From: Homarus americanus
Taxonomy: Eukaryota > Arthropoda > Malacostraca > Decapoda > Nephropidae
DNA: 64,000 nucleotides
NCBI RefSeq assembly: GCF_018991925.1
Contig: NW_024744357.1
Coordinates: 5,902,740 to 5,966,739, forward strand
Reading direction: 5' to 3'
The translations under genes and the position numbers were made by a program. The notes under the pieces were generated by a model. It was given only the letters and a program-made list of their open reading frames with translations, was not told the DNA's origin and ran no database searches. Shown piece by piece: positions 35,701 to 45,765 of the stretch (the stretch's first letter is position 1; each line of letters opens with the position of its first letter).

Positions 35701-38700
35701 ACTGTATTATGACGCAGTAGATGACTGTTTTGGGAGTTTGGTGATAACTGCCAGCAGGGTACGTTGAGGAGGGTACGTGGAGTACGGGTGTGTTTGTGTA
35801 CTACTGAGACTTTCAATCGCCGTACAAACACCACCACTCCTTATTTAGATAGATGCCCGTCTGTCACAAGGTCGCTGGGGGTAAGGGGGTTGTGGTGCTT
35901 GCATTTCATAGTCGTGTATTAAGTATGACTATTCGTTGTCAAGTCCCGTTCATTCTAGTCTATTGTTATTAAGTCGTTATTTAGTCTTTTTATTAAGGTC
36001 CTCTGTCAATTAGCCGCGGGGGTTGGAGAGTAAAATCGGACGGGTAGTACAGACCGCGCAGTACTTGTATAGTGACGCAGGGGAAGATTATGGTGACCAG
36101 AAAAAAGTCACAATATGGGATAGATGAGGTGACTTTCTGTGACCGTTTTTTTGTTGTTATATATACAGTACCAACCCAGGTCACAAGATTCTTTAATATA
36201 TATTCATCATAGCTCAGTGTGTAAGAATGCATCTAACTTGTTGACTTAAGCTAAGACTCAAGTCCGATAAAATTATAACCAGACACGTTTACCAGGTGAC
36301 CCCATCATTGAGTATTGTTGGAAAAAAAAACTTTATCTTCACTTTATCTCAACAGAGTTTACGTGAACATACCTTAAGGTCGACTTCCATGTTTTTTTTT
36401 CTTGGTAACCTTACGGTGAATATTCATAATACGAAGTTGTTTTGAAAATAAGGACCTTGCGACCACCCACATGAAGCCACGAACATGACCGTGCGTGTGC
36501 TTATGTTAGCGAGGGTGGTTTGGTTATTAGCAGTAATTCCTAGTACCCAAACCACAACAACTCCAGGCAGCATTTCAAGGATACAGACTCATCACAACGG
36601 GAATTGGTTGGGGGACAAGTATGTGTATTAGCGGACTTTATTCTCACGTATACAGTATAATATGTATGAAAGCCGGTTTATATGTGGTGGACTAGAGGAT
36701 ATACACTCGGATCCCCTCACTTGTGTGTGTACATAACCCACTGACCCACTAACTTACACACACTCAGTCTCTATTTTCGTAGGCGTGAGGATGTTATAAG
36801 GATGGGCACAACTCAGGGTAACTTGGTTTTGAAGGCAATGGTGGCACTCACAACAGGTTTAAGAGTGATATGGGCAGCTAGACAATAATAGTACTTGGGC
36901 GAGGGTACTAGGTCGATGTTGATGTATTTTAGCCAAGGATGCGAGTGAGTGGAAGAGTTATGTGGAGTAGCTGGTTGAAGGGTTAAATCCCATCTCCTTA
37001 AGAATACCGAAACTAAGAGGTTTTAATAAGAGGAATTTGAGCTGATGAAATTTTGCCCACCTTATTATATTGATGATGGGATAATTTTGCCTGTTTATTA
37101 TTTTTGTGGTAAGATTTCTTCACACATTTGGTATAGTGGGATTCTGTCTATTTTGGGGGGTTGCCTCCACTTCAAATTAGTTTGGCTAGTGATTAGGTGC
37201 GGACTCTTCAAGGTCAGTACTGCTCAGCGGGTGGTCGAGGCAAGGCAGGAGGAAGAAGTTAGTGACAAGGTTGTGTGGCGGGGAGAGGGAGGAGTTGTGG
37301 CTGGCTTCTGTTACTAGGCAACTGCAAGAGTCTGTGTTATTTGATTGTGGAGGCTGGATGGAACCTCGGGTCAGGACACACTATCGATATACGTCGCCCT
37401 TGATAGGTTAGGTTATTTCCACACACACACACACACGTCTGCTTGTTTCAATACTGATTGCTATCGTGGAAGATAAAATATTTATTGATAGTTAAGCTCA
37501 ATGCCTTCGTCCAAAGTACACTTAAGATACGAATTTAATATAGATACAGGTATTGGCACCATTTGGGTTACTGAACCCTATTCACCCCTGGCACTCGAGA
37601 TTTATGTATGTATGTATGTATGTATGTATGTATGTATGTATGTATCTGGGTGGTAGGAGTAGTAGCAGCGTGCCCGCATGGTGTATGAAATAATCTTGGT
37701 TAAAGCTTCAAGTTTGCTTCACCTTGCGAGTCATATCAACATGACACCATTGCCAGCCGACGACACTGTTCTCTCTCACCATATTGAGAGGTGGAAGGGA
37801 GGGAGGGAGGGGCTGGTAAGTCTCTGTAGGTGGAACAGTTAGTCAAGTTTGGTGTCATTGGTACAGTATTTTTTTATCTTTTTGCTGTCACGATATTCTG
37901 AAGTGGACTCTTGTCTTTCCCCTGTTTGGATAAATGTCTGTTTTAATTACCTGAAATACGCGTTAAATCACAGTACTTGCAAGAATATGTTGATTATTGT
38001 TGAAAGGGCTTCTAAGAGTATTTTATGACAAGTTATTTGAAGTTAGTCAAGCATTAAAATCTGGAGTGTTTCATTGTATGTGTTATGAAAAACTCAGACC
38101 AGACGTTATTGGCTAACATTTTGGCCAGCTGACAGCGACATTGGTTGAGGTTGGCGCATCTGTTCATTCTAACTCAAAATAAGATATAATCTCTTAATTA
38201 TTTTGTCATATTCCTAACCCCACTCCCTCCCTCCAATGTCAGGATAGGTGAACGCACTGCTGGAGTGTTTGTACAAATAGTCGTGTAGGTGAAGGCAGTT
38301 GAGTACATAGAGCTGGTACTGATCAGGGTGAAGGTACAGGCGTGTGGCGCCAGTGTGTCGCGCTCACCCCACCCCAACCCTCCCCTCCCACAACTCTCTC
38401 CGTACTTCCCTCCCCCCTTTTCCCCACTCTTTAAATGTAGGCAGGTTTCTCTTCCTCCTGAAACTGAAGAGTGTTCAGTGTTTGGCAGATCACGTATAAT
38501 TAAGAAACGAGAACGTGTAATAATTTGGGGTGGAATGTCACTTAAATGTGTGGGTTCGCAGCTGCAGGCAATATGGACGTGGTGATTTCTGAACATTGTG
38601 TATTTTTATGTGCCACGCATAATACTTTTCATATTACAAAGGAAATGTTGACCCGTGCAAATCTAACCTTATTTGATTTCTGACGTTTGGATATACAGTA

Positions 38701-41700
38701 GGTACAGTGTTCTCTACTGACAATTAACATGGTGAACTCATCAGCTGAGACATTAAACTTGTCTAGATGTGGTCATCAAAAATTTAGTAGCTATAACTCA
38801 CGAAAACCGAAGTAGTATACAATTATGTTTAACTCTCTTCTTGAGTTGGGGAACGAGGGAGAGTAACAATGAAACGCCCCCTCACTCCCCCCCCTACCCC
38901 GCCGTCCTCCAGGGAGCCCCCTCACCGTTATGTAACCAGCCTCGGGCGTAGTAGTGGAGCCAGGCACCTCCCATTTTGGAAGACTTGCCATCCTGGAGAC
39001 TGCTGGGAAGATCTATTTTGTGGGGTTATATGGAGAAAGACATAGACAGACCATATGTTTTAAACCAAGAGTGTCTGATAGCCATAATTGATAATACTTT
39101 ATCTTTTATTTAAAAATTTACAATTAACATGTATACAAATATTACATATTAATATATTTGTCCGTGAAATATTTGGACTACCTTTCTTTAAAATACACAT
39201 GATCATCCATTTATAATAATATACCCTGCTTTTAATAAAGGCTATAGTCTCCTTAACATTATAATTTTCCTTCCCACTTAACCTCATACAGTAGATATAA
39301 TGACATTAGCATGACCATTGTATTCTTATCCCTATTATTACTACAGTTAGTATTAAAAATTAAAAATGCAGATAATACAGTACTAATAATTATTATAATG
39401 ATAAAACGTACTTACGAATGTAAAAGAACGTGCAATAGTTACTATAAGATACAGGTGAGGGTGTGTTGACGCCATTCCCTCCTTCCCTTCCCTCCACTCC
39501 CCTCCCGCGACCCGTTACATAATGTGTAGTGGCAAGGTGGGCGGTGCAGCTTTAGTAAATACAGTACAGTACTTTTATTTGTATTAATAGTATGTTTATC
39601 CGTAATTCCCTGTAGTCATATTGTAGTGTATATTATTAATGTAATGTATTTATAAAAACAATGCAATCGATAATATGTGCGTTTTAGTCGAGAGGGGAAA
39701 CGAAATTTGGCACCACTGGTTACATCATAGTGCCGTTCTTCCGAGGACAAATTACATAATATACAGTATTTTAGCATCCCACAGCTTGAGAGAGAACTAA
39801 TATATTTTCCAATTGTATATAGAGTTAATAGTAAAACTTATTGCACTAACCTAACTGGGCAGACGGTGTATGTGTACCAAGTCGATATAGTTGGTGTGAG
39901 CAGTCCTGTGTAGCATGTGTTGAGCTAGGCAGGTCTGAGGGACAGTTTATTTTACCTTGTTTCCATTGTGGCCACGTTGATGGAGTTAAGTTAGAAGCTT
40001 CAGGTTGGATTCATAATAATTAAACTATCCTACACAATTAATCGACAATATACCGGTGTTTATTTACTTTCATGCGTGTTAGGATTACATTATAACATTT
40101 TCAAAGCTGCGAACTAGAAAGTGGGATTGCAGTTTATGTTATCAGGAATGTAATTTAATTATAACCTAGATGCCGTATTTATATATTTAACTATTGCAGG
40201 AATCTTTGTATTCTACTACTGTTGTCATCATTACGGTATTCAAAAGTCACAAATGATCAGTGTGGAGACCCTAAAGATGGTAATACTTGGGATAAGTTAA
40301 GTTTGGGTAATCTGGTGTATAAAGGATGAACCATCTGGCGGTGGTTGTGAAGGTCAGAGGGAGGCCATGGTGTTATGTTGCTGCCCGAACTTTAGGTGTG
40401 GCCTCGGAATCAATGTAGGGATGAGGTAGCGGGTGGTTGAGGGATGTAGGAAGGAGGGTTGGTGAAGGGGTTTTGAGTTTAGAGTTAGAAATGGAGGGCG
40501 AGAGTTTTACAGGAAATCGTGGAAGAAATATATAATGGTAATGTTTGAATTTTCTGATACACACTGTGGTATTGGTTGGTATACACGTGTGGCAGAAGTA
40601 GTAATGTTATATTGTCTGTGTGAATGTTAGTTGTATGTCGGCTCTAGATACCTTAGTAACAAATTATGTATATTAATGTAGAGTGGAAAGAATAATTAAT
40701 TTCTTTATGGGGAAGGAATCGCCATTACAATTTTTGATCTATTTTGAGAGGAAAGAAAACAATGAAACTGTGTGCTTGAACTGTTGACTCAGAATAGCAG
40801 TACTGTGAAGGGTTTAACTTGGCCTCTCCTTTATAGAATTCCCTTTAAGAATATTTCCCCCAAAAGAATGTTTAGATTGAGATGTTGTGTTGGGAGTTAT
40901 AAGCACCTGTTGTGTTTTTGTGGCCGTTTCACTTTGCCCCGATGCCAGCTTTACCCAAAGACCTCAGCTGTCCTCTTGCGTCACTCATCCCACGGCCTAC
41001 CCCTCGTTCTTCCTAGTAGGCAGAACAAATCCTGTTAACCTACTGCTGCAGTCTACCTGACGTACAGTCATATTGTATGTACAGACTTCATTTATTCATC
41101 AATTGGTCGCATCTTTCATGTGACTATATTACGTAATGATGAATGTTTATAATTATATTTAATCCCAAATTGTAGGCGATGTCTTGGACAGTAAATGGCA
41201 TTAATGTTGAAGGTAAAGTCGTGACGGTGCAGTAGTTGGCACTGGCTGGAGTCAGCTGATCGGCCAAGGTCGACGACTCTTCCACACCCAGTCACCCTCT
41301 ACTATGTGGGGGAGGTCAGGCACAAGTTTCAACTGCTACACTCGAAATAGAGAACAGAATTGAGAGAGAGATTAAGGAGTTTACGTAAAGACAGTGGTTG
41401 GGGGATATAGCATATTTGGGAACACCTCGAGGCTTTTGCCGTCATTATAAAGGTATTTGTGACCATACGAAGCATTTTTTTCCACAATTGCTGCACAGTT
41501 GTAGTGAAATTAGTAACGGTATTTTTTTTTTTACAAGACACTGCGGACGTCCAGGATTGCATTTACACGTACAGTACTTATTTATCGGAAGCTGAATTTT
41601 TTTAAGTCTCGGTGATAAGTTAGTCTTTTCCGAAGGTTATCTATATTTGCCACTTGGTGTATTACAGACCACGGTAGTCTTGGATATATTTTCCTTCGTG

Positions 41701-44700
41701 TTATTTAGAAATTTAGAAGGTAAAGAAAAGTAGAAAATGCCACAAACATTGTAACGACGAGTAAACCGTTTACTTCACCTTTTAAGGATAACTGTCAAGG
41801 TTGCAGTTTGTTGAGCATACAGGAAGTTTACCCCCTATCACGGCCCCTGTAGTTGTTTATTGTCTATACAGTATTTTTAATATGAAGTAGGGAAAATGTG
41901 TTACTGATATTTTCTTGCATTAATGTTTCCATGTTTTGGGTTTTTTTTGTACCGTATAATGTGCTGATTTAGATAAACTGTACGAATAAATCCCCTATAG
42001 GCCTAGAATACACGTTTACACTGGACTTTGAAACGAGTTGCATTACTTCACTTGAGGTTGACGATAGGATGAAACACTTTATCGAGATGTCAGGGTGAGC
42101 TATCGTTGGTTGTGGCGTGTTGAGGCATTGCGCAGGACACGTAAAGTAGGTCGTCCCAACACCTCAATAGGGTCTAAGGTAAAGTTTAGGTGTATTAATG
42201 GTGTTGAGCGCTTTGTTGTTCACATTGAGATGATTTAAATTTAGAGAAGAAAGGGCGTACAGTGGACCAAACAAACTCACGAGCCTTAGTTACTTTTGTT
42301 TTTTGTAAAAAAAAAACCTTGGCATCTAATTGAGAATATATTTTAAATCTAGTTAGTTTTAGTGTAGCATATTTTAAATACACCAATCATATAATCCTTC
42401 ATTTTATTAGTTAACGCATTATACCACGTTACGGCTAATATTAAAATTATATATTAAAATTTCGTTGGAGTAGGTTGGTGAGGGATATACTACACAAGAG
42501 TGTATGTATGTATGTATGTATGTATGTATGTATGTATGAGCTGTTTGGCCGATACCATAAGCTGTTGACGACCTACTGTACATATTTTCGCCCCGAGTAG
42601 ACAATTGAGGAGTAAACAGTTGAAAATAGTCTGCGTGTGCCAACCATAACGGGGAGACGAAGACACGTCAGAGATATCTATTACGGATGCGTTCTTCCTG
42701 CACACTGTGCTGGCACTATTACGCACCAGAGGCTCTCCTAACACATGCAGGTCCATGTGCGCAGTCATTGCATTGTTTAAAGGCTGCTTCCACGTGAGCT
42801 AAAACTTAGTGCTTCCTTGGCAGGCTGCTCCAGCTCCCAGGATGATGATGATTCAGATGATTTTACTCTCGTATTTTCCCACATACTGATGTCTGTGTAA
42901 CACTGTATTGTTAAAATGTTCTAAATTGAAAAAAAAATGTCTTGCAATAATGTTTCCCAATCGAAAATATTGACACATTTAGGTGACGTCATTCCAAATG
43001 TTTGGGTAATGTAGTTTTAAACCAGGAGGGTGTGAAGGCTCATGCAGACCACAATATCTCATCTCCCGGTAAATAAACGCTTGTCTGGGCTATTGTGAAT
43101 GTAAACATCATTTGTCAACAAGTTTGCCATACAGCCTCGAAAAAAATCAAATATATTTAGGTAAATCCTTTATTTGTTAGTTAATTTTAGCCCACTTTTC
43201 CTCCTCTAAAGTGGGTCACCGCACTTAATGATGGTCACTATAGATAAGATATAATCAGCATGGAAGACTTCTAAGATAACGGGGGAGGGGGTACAAGTCA
43301 TAATGTAACAAGTTATAAAGGGCGCTGCCAGACATACACGTTAAATGTTGACCTGTATAGTATTGCGTCTCCTTGACTACAAATGAAGCAGTGTGCTGTG
43401 AAGCCAAACATGTTTGGTTATTTGAACGCAATTGGGGTGAGCCAATTGTCTGTATTTGGAACTGTACACCTACATGTTATGCTTTTAGGCAGACTGACAG
43501 AAATGAGCTTAACCAGGTCTTCACACCTTTCTCTGGCCATCCGTGAACGTTTGCTTGTCATAAAACTAAATTGGACATTTATTAAAGTTATGGGTGCTAG
43601 CTTTATTATTCTTCAATATTCGTTTGGCCGAGTGTAATTACAGTACACCCTGTATATAACTTATTTAGCATTCGTGGTCAGTTTGATGATGAATGGACTT
43701 TTTCCTTAAAATCTTGATAGCATTGATGGTGATTGTGATCTTAACAGCTATCAAGGCTGTGTCTGGGTGAGCCGGTCCACTGGTCACATTTAATGCATGG
43801 GAGGGAAAGTTGCCAGGTTGGTGCTGTTGCTAGGAGGGCTCACTCGTACATCGCTGTCATCTTAGCCGTGTATGTAGTCATATACTTATTGCTGTTTTCT
43901 GGTCTCGTTTTGATCACTGTAGGAGATAACTTATATTACTCGCTTATTTATATTAAACTGTAAACCATTTGCAGACTTGTTTAAACAATTATTTACATTT
44001 CCCATGAGTTATTTGAATCATAATTTTTATACAGTAGTGTGAAGTGGTTCTTATATGGGAGGCATGAGGGATTGGTGGAATATGGAAAGCTTAAATCTGT
44101 GGAGAGGTTTTGGGTGAAGTACAGTACCTACCTATGACAGTACAACCTTAAAAACACTGGTCCACCTGTACAATATGTGCAGCAGCTAACTCCCCTTCAT
44201 CACAAAGGGTGTTTGCATAATCATCATTGGTGGAATTTCTGTATCTTGTTTCATTAATGTATCACTTATGTATGTGTTGTATGCATTTACCTTTTTATTC
44301 ATAGTTACCATATAAACATCTCTAGACATATACCTGGTACACAAACAGGTTCCATAGACAGACCGTGTCTTAACTGGAGACACTTGTGTATATAAAATGT
44401 ACAGTGAATTTAATCCAGAGCCATTTACACAATGTATTGGTTACATAAATCATAAATACGACAAGATGAAGGTTCTATACTGTACTGTATTGCAATTATT
44501 TAACTAAATATCACCCATAATTTTTTCTTACTCAATTTTTTAATGTAATTCCTTCTTTTACAGTTTGCAAGATAAAGGTTGCCCTGCAGCTGTCTGAAGA
44601 TGAATGGGAGCGAGAATTCTGCATAGAGAAGCCTGATAAAGGAGATCGCAACCTTGTATTCTACGCCCGGGGTCCCAACGCCTCCAGTGCTGCTGTGGAG

Positions 44701-45697
44701 ATTGCCCACCGTCTTGGTTTTAAGAGGTAAGTCTTTCATTCTTCTGTACTAATCCTTTATAAATGGATATGTAGTATATATTTAAGTCACTCGATATCAG
44801 TAAATTGTTTTAGACTTCCTGTACTTAGTACACACAAACCATTGAAGATTCCTGTTCATCTGTCATTCAGTATGGGTGAAAAAAGTCAAACTTGGTTAAA
44901 TTGCTAACTTCCATTTAACCTTGTTCAACTAATAATTATTTTAGAGTAAGAAACGCATTTCATATTGTTCTAAAAATAAAACATTTAAACAAGGAAATGA
45001 GCCATATGCAGAATATTCTACACCTAGAAGTAAGTGTTATCAGTTTTGTTGCTGCATCATCTCAGACTGGCTGTCCCTTTTTTCCCTGCATGTATCATCT
45101 TGGTCTTTCAAACATAGGTTTATGTTGTACCTCTCTTACTCTTGTTACTCATTTTGAAGCCTTTTACATGCAAAAAAAAAAGAGGGAATGCCAGAAAAAA
45201 GTTAGGCAGTGGAAAATTTGGCTCGGCAGTTTGTCAATATACTCGTACCATCTTACAACGGCGTCCAGTCCACCGGTCAGTTATTCTCACGATTCACACC
45301 AAATTGCCAGGTACTGTTGTTTTAACAAACCATACTGTACTGAAAACTGTGACATCACTTTGTCAGCCAATTAATTATACATTGATAAATTTTACATTGT
45401 TTGTCTGTCATATGTTGTCAAAATGTGATTTTAAAAAGATTTTCCTTTTCACCAATGTGTTGCTGTTATCATCTTTAGTATACATTTATGTTACTGGTTA
45501 CAATAAATTATTAAGTCAAGATATTTGTACAGTACATGTTTAAATAGTAAATTTCTTCTGATAGGTCACGGCATTATATTGGAGGCTGGGAGGATTACTG
45601 CAAGCAGACAGGTCAGCCACTCAAGAAATCCCAGGATGATGGGTTTGGAGCCTGCAACAACTATTACAACAACAAATTTGATCAGTACTTCCTGTAA
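9979..45697 (+). CDS. Rhodanese-like domain protein, spliced gene with alternative first exons
   Basis: Model A joins 9979-10075, 29871-30116, 44564-44726 and 45565-45697 (639 nt, 212 aa). Model B starts instead at 28053-28104 (594 nt, 197 aa). All junctions are GT-AG and phases match. The rhodanese domain covers about residues 76-185 of model A: LDFEELRAL, then the signature IALIDVREPQELEKHGEIPGSLNIP (shown in parts: DVREPQE, GEIPGSLNIP), then LVFYARGPNASS and HYIGGWEDYC. Size and order fit short single-domain rhodaneses such as TSTD1/TSTD3 and insect Hsp67B2-like proteins. The active-site loop, normally CxxGxR, reads ARGPNAS: the catalytic cysteine (position 149) is Ala and the loop Arg is absent, so sulfurtransferase activity is unlikely. 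Both N-termini are Arg/Ser/Leu-rich with few acids, like mitochondrial presequences; that targeting is inferred. A Cys/Tyr/Asn-rich tail (about 190-212) follows the domain. Confidence 0.85.
17690..17800. repeat. GT microsatellites
   Basis: Two short GT tracts, near 17688-17706 and 17780-17796, flank a GC-rich segment. No further structure was recognised. Confidence 0.7.
18916..19600 (-). mobile_element. Internally deleted LINE of the same family as 8232-8915
   Basis: On the minus strand the 3' part (18916-19425) matches the plus-strand LINE at 8425-8915 nearly base for base: the TTCTTATGTT-side tail, QERTRNNGFKLDKFRFRR, LKHLNLHSLERRRVRG and RRMTRLIPGIRN. Upstream on the minus strand, about 19430-19540, a different part of ORF2 appears: YYKVLASRVRTEIRKAKRNYEL, typical of the region well before the catalytic core of a non-LTR reverse transcriptase. 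The two are joined directly, so the reverse-transcriptase core is missing. Frameshifts confirm it is dead. Open frames on the plus strand here are shadows. Confidence 0.85.
20967..21058. repeat. Compound TTA/TAG/TGG microsatellite
   Basis: About 15 TTA units pass into about 12 TAG units and then a few TGG units without interruption. Confidence 0.97.
22214..22283. repeat. Direct repeat R1 (with R2 at 22584)
   Basis: About 70 bp running from TATTGGGCACTCCCCTAC through AAGCGTTTACAGCGCCCAAC to AGGGAA. It recurs at 22584-22653 with a few substitutions. The pair flanks the tRNA-derived SINE body and head, so they may be parts of two SINE copies in tandem. Confidence 0.85.
22284..22560 (-). mobile_element. 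tRNA-derived SINE with A and B boxes
   Basis: On the minus strand a tRNA-like head starts near 22555. It has an A-box-like TGGTAGAAGCGG (22547-22536) and a good B-box GGTTCGATTCC (22502-22492), with a CGCTTCGCAAGC anticodon-like region between. The head runs into an unrelated body that extends to about 22284. The same body without the head occurs at 4478-4731. A tRNA gene is unlikely because the head lacks a clean acceptor stem. Confidence 0.72.
22584..22653. repeat. Direct repeat R2 (with R1 at 22214)
   Basis: Second copy of the roughly 70-bp segment, beginning TATTGGGCACCCCCTTAC and ending CCAACAGGGAA, 370 bp downstream of R1. Confidence 0.85.
23060..23091. repeat. CT dinucleotide microsatellite
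   Basis: About 15 uninterrupted CT units. Confidence 0.97.
23118..23250. mobile_element. Diverged copy of 152-bp foldback MITE
   Basis: Arms read TGATCACGTGAAGAATAGGC...CCCAGCATATTTATCCTGAT on the left and ATCAGGTGAAATAAACGGGT...TTCATGTGGGG on the right, which pair as an imperfect inverted repeat. The layout matches the better preserved copy at 24070-24221. Confidence 0.65.
24070..24221. mobile_element. 152-bp foldback MITE, best preserved copy
   Basis: Starts GGATCACCTGAAGAATCTCC and ends in the reverse complement of that sequence. The arms stay complementary for about 60 bp, including ACCCCAGCTTATTTTACCT on the left, leaving a short centre around 24130-24160. No coding capacity. Other copies are at 23118, 26838, 61352 and 62705. 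No convincing target-site duplication was seen. Confidence 0.85.
24829..25200 (-). mobile_element. Jockey/R1-type LINE reverse transcriptase C-terminal fragment
   Basis: A minus-strand frame of about 119 codons reads SFITPILTYPAIPLHTMS, LKLQVVQNEALRFVTGERYP, TTAEIHRDLRMKPINQQLHT and LASRIWQKIERS. This is the usual pattern after the catalytic core of non-LTR reverse transcriptases (a PxLTYgxP motif, a LQxxQNxaLR motif, then LHxxLxxxPI). It differs from the LINE at 8232 and 18916, so it is a second family. The fragment lacks the catalytic domain. Confidence 0.82.
25359..25387. repeat. TG dinucleotide microsatellite
   Basis: About 14 TG units. Confidence 0.95.
26007..26823. mobile_element. Non-autonomous DNA element with ~55-bp inverted ends
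   Basis: The left end (ATATAAGGCGTTTATTGTAAGG, then GATGCACGGAATAGCTAACG) is the imperfect inverse of the right end (about 26768-26823; its reverse complement reads ATATAGGCTTTTTTGTAAGG, then GATACACGAAATGGCTAACG). Identity is roughly 80% by eye over about 55 bp. The interior of about 0.7 kb has no transposase. A palindrome cluster lies just inside the left end (26043-26147). TATA at both outer edges could be a target duplication or part of the ends. The superfamily is not determined. Confidence 0.68.
26043..26147. repeat. Cluster of perfect palindromes and a hairpin
   Basis: Three structures lie within 105 bp: a perfect 24-bp palindrome at 26043-26066 (half-site GAATAGCTAACG), a perfect 12-bp palindrome GTCTGCGCAGAC at 26068-26079, and a 10-bp stem GCTAACACCT with a 5-nt loop at 26123-26147. 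GCTAAC recurs in the first and third and again near 26165. Confidence 0.93.
26838..26981. mobile_element. Diverged copy of 152-bp foldback MITE
   Basis: Left arm has CCATCCCAGATTATTTCACC and TAAGATTAACCAACC; right arm has GTTAGGTGAAATAAGCTGGG and TTGAGGTGATC. Same architecture as 24070-24221. It lies just outside the right end of the element at 26007-26823. Confidence 0.7.
28025..28032 (+). promoter_or_regulatory. Perfect CRE (CREB/ATF) site upstream of first exon 1b
   Basis: TGACGTCA lies 28 bp upstream of the ATG at 28053. The region 27320-28050 is GC-richer than its surroundings, as expected of a promoter. The same octamer precedes exon 1a. Confidence 0.4.
28053..28104 (+). CDS. Rhodanese-like gene, alternative first exon 1b
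   Basis: ATG at 28053 in a good context (AGCAACATGG). It encodes MEVLAKSLSTVPRILSL and ends CTAT|GTAAGA after 17 codons plus one base. The phase matches the 29871 acceptor and gives a Ser codon across the join. The peptide can form an amphipathic helix typical of mitochondrial presequences. Two further donors in the same phase follow, after 28251 (CTG|GTAAAA) and after 28281 (CAG|GTAATC). They would lengthen the N-terminus by 49 or 59 residues. If unspliced, the frame ends at an in-frame stop at 28293-28295. Confidence 0.7.
29166..29335. mobile_element. pogo/Tigger-like MITE carrying a LINE tail
   Basis: Left end CACTGAAACCTCCATATAAC followed by GGACT; right end AGTCCGTTAAATAGAGGCTT followed by CACTG, its imperfect reverse complement. 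CAGTGAAACCTC.ATATAACG-type ends are characteristic of pogo/Tigger elements. Between the arms lies the 3' tail of the LINE family (29248-29308). Target TA is seen on the left (GTA|CACTG) but not clearly on the right. Confidence 0.65.
29248..29308 (+). mobile_element. LINE 3' tail fragment
   Basis: CTGCCCAGTATATGGGCCAA, then GCCTGCTGCAGTTTCCTC and TTCTAATGTTCTTATGTT match the last 60 bp of the LINE at 8232-8915. No coding part remains. Confidence 0.85.
29871..30116 (+). CDS. Rhodanese-like gene, shared exon 2
   Basis: Follows TTTTTTTCAG and ends CCTC|GTGAGT (246 nt, phase 1 to phase 1). It encodes a Ser/Thr/Pro/His-rich linker and then the N-terminal half of the rhodanese fold: ELDFEELRALQVAGDIALID followed by VREPQE and GEIPGSLNIP. 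The upstream part contains four cysteines (ACGYC, CS and HAC) of unknown role. Confidence 0.92.
32662..32703. repeat. AC dinucleotide microsatellite
   Basis: About 20 AC units. Open frames that read HTHTHT or VCVCVC here are artefacts of the repeat. Confidence 0.97.
33651..34129. mobile_element. 479-bp foldback element with 161-bp inverted arms and 9-bp direct repeats
   Basis: The outer 23 bp are a perfect inverted repeat (left 33653-33675, GTCCGACTAATTACCCAAAT and on; right 34106-34128). Complementarity continues through arms of 161 bp each (33653-33813 and 33968-34128). The 154-bp centre holds a third, diverged copy of the right arm, including an inner TACATTTGGGTAATTAC. The 9-bp word GACTGACGC flanks the element at 33642-33650 and 34130-34138, a likely target-site duplication. 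Nine bp would suit a Mutator-like element and eight a hAT or P-like one. No transposase. Confidence 0.85.
34834..34853. repeat. Short GT microsatellite
   Basis: About nine GT units. Confidence 0.85.
35466..35590 (-). mobile_element. Retroelement 3' tail, different family
   Basis: The minus strand ends CTCCTTATTTTCTTATGTTC followed by TTCTTATGTTA, the same style of short-repeat tail as the CR1-like LINE. The body (GGCCAACCAGCCTATTGCAG, CAGGAGCTGCCATGCACAGG) is unrelated to it, so this is a tail fragment of another LINE or a SINE that borrows the tail. Confidence 0.55.
37602..37645. repeat. TATG tetranucleotide microsatellite
   Basis: About eleven TATG units. Confidence 0.96.
42502..42538. 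repeat. TATG tetranucleotide microsatellite
   Basis: About nine TATG units, 4.9 kb from a similar tract at 37602. Confidence 0.96.
44564..44726 (+). CDS. Rhodanese-like gene, shared exon 3
   Basis: Follows TCTTTTACAG and ends AAGAG|GTAAGT (163 nt, phase 1 to phase 2). It encodes LCKIKVALQLSEDEWEREFC, then KPDKGDRNLVFYARGPNASS, then AAVEIAHRLGFKR. This contains the beta-strand and loop that normally carry the catalytic cysteine; here the loop reads ARGPNAS. Confidence 0.94.
45565..45697 (+). CDS. Rhodanese-like gene, last coding exon 4
   Basis: Follows TTCTGATAG. It completes an Arg codon, then reads SRHYIGGWEDYCKQTGQPLK and a tail rich in Asp, Asn, Tyr and Phe ending QYFL, with stop TAA at 45695-45697. 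The HYIGGWEDY stretch is the usual C-terminal rhodanese motif (nYxGGwxeW). Confidence 0.93.
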
Positions 45698-45759
45698 AGA
45701 TATTGATAGTGATGGAAATTTGACCTTGGTCTCCATAACTGAATTAGTGATAAATTTAC

Positions 45760-45765
45760 ATTAAA
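45760..45765 (+). terminator. Possible poly(A) signal of rhodanese-like gene
   Basis: ATTAAA lies 63 bp after the stop codon. A canonical AATAAA is also present at 46574-46579. Which is used cannot be decided from sequence alone. Confidence 0.3.

Larger units (their letters stand above)
30117..44563 (+). other. Intron 2 of rhodanese-like gene, 14.4 kb
   Basis: Bounded by GTGAGT and TTTTACAG. It contains AC and TATG microsatellites, the foldback element at 33651-34129 and a LINE/SINE tail at 35466-35590. The remaining stretches, including 30117-32660, 35600-37600, 37650-42500 and 42540-44560, show no gene, RNA or repeat I could recognise. The open frames there lack domains and splice support. 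Confidence 0.7.

Noticed and set aside
44997..45543. Frames of 125 and 133 codons in the last rhodanese intron
   Set aside because: They overlap each other in different frames, have no homology and fall between two well supported exons.
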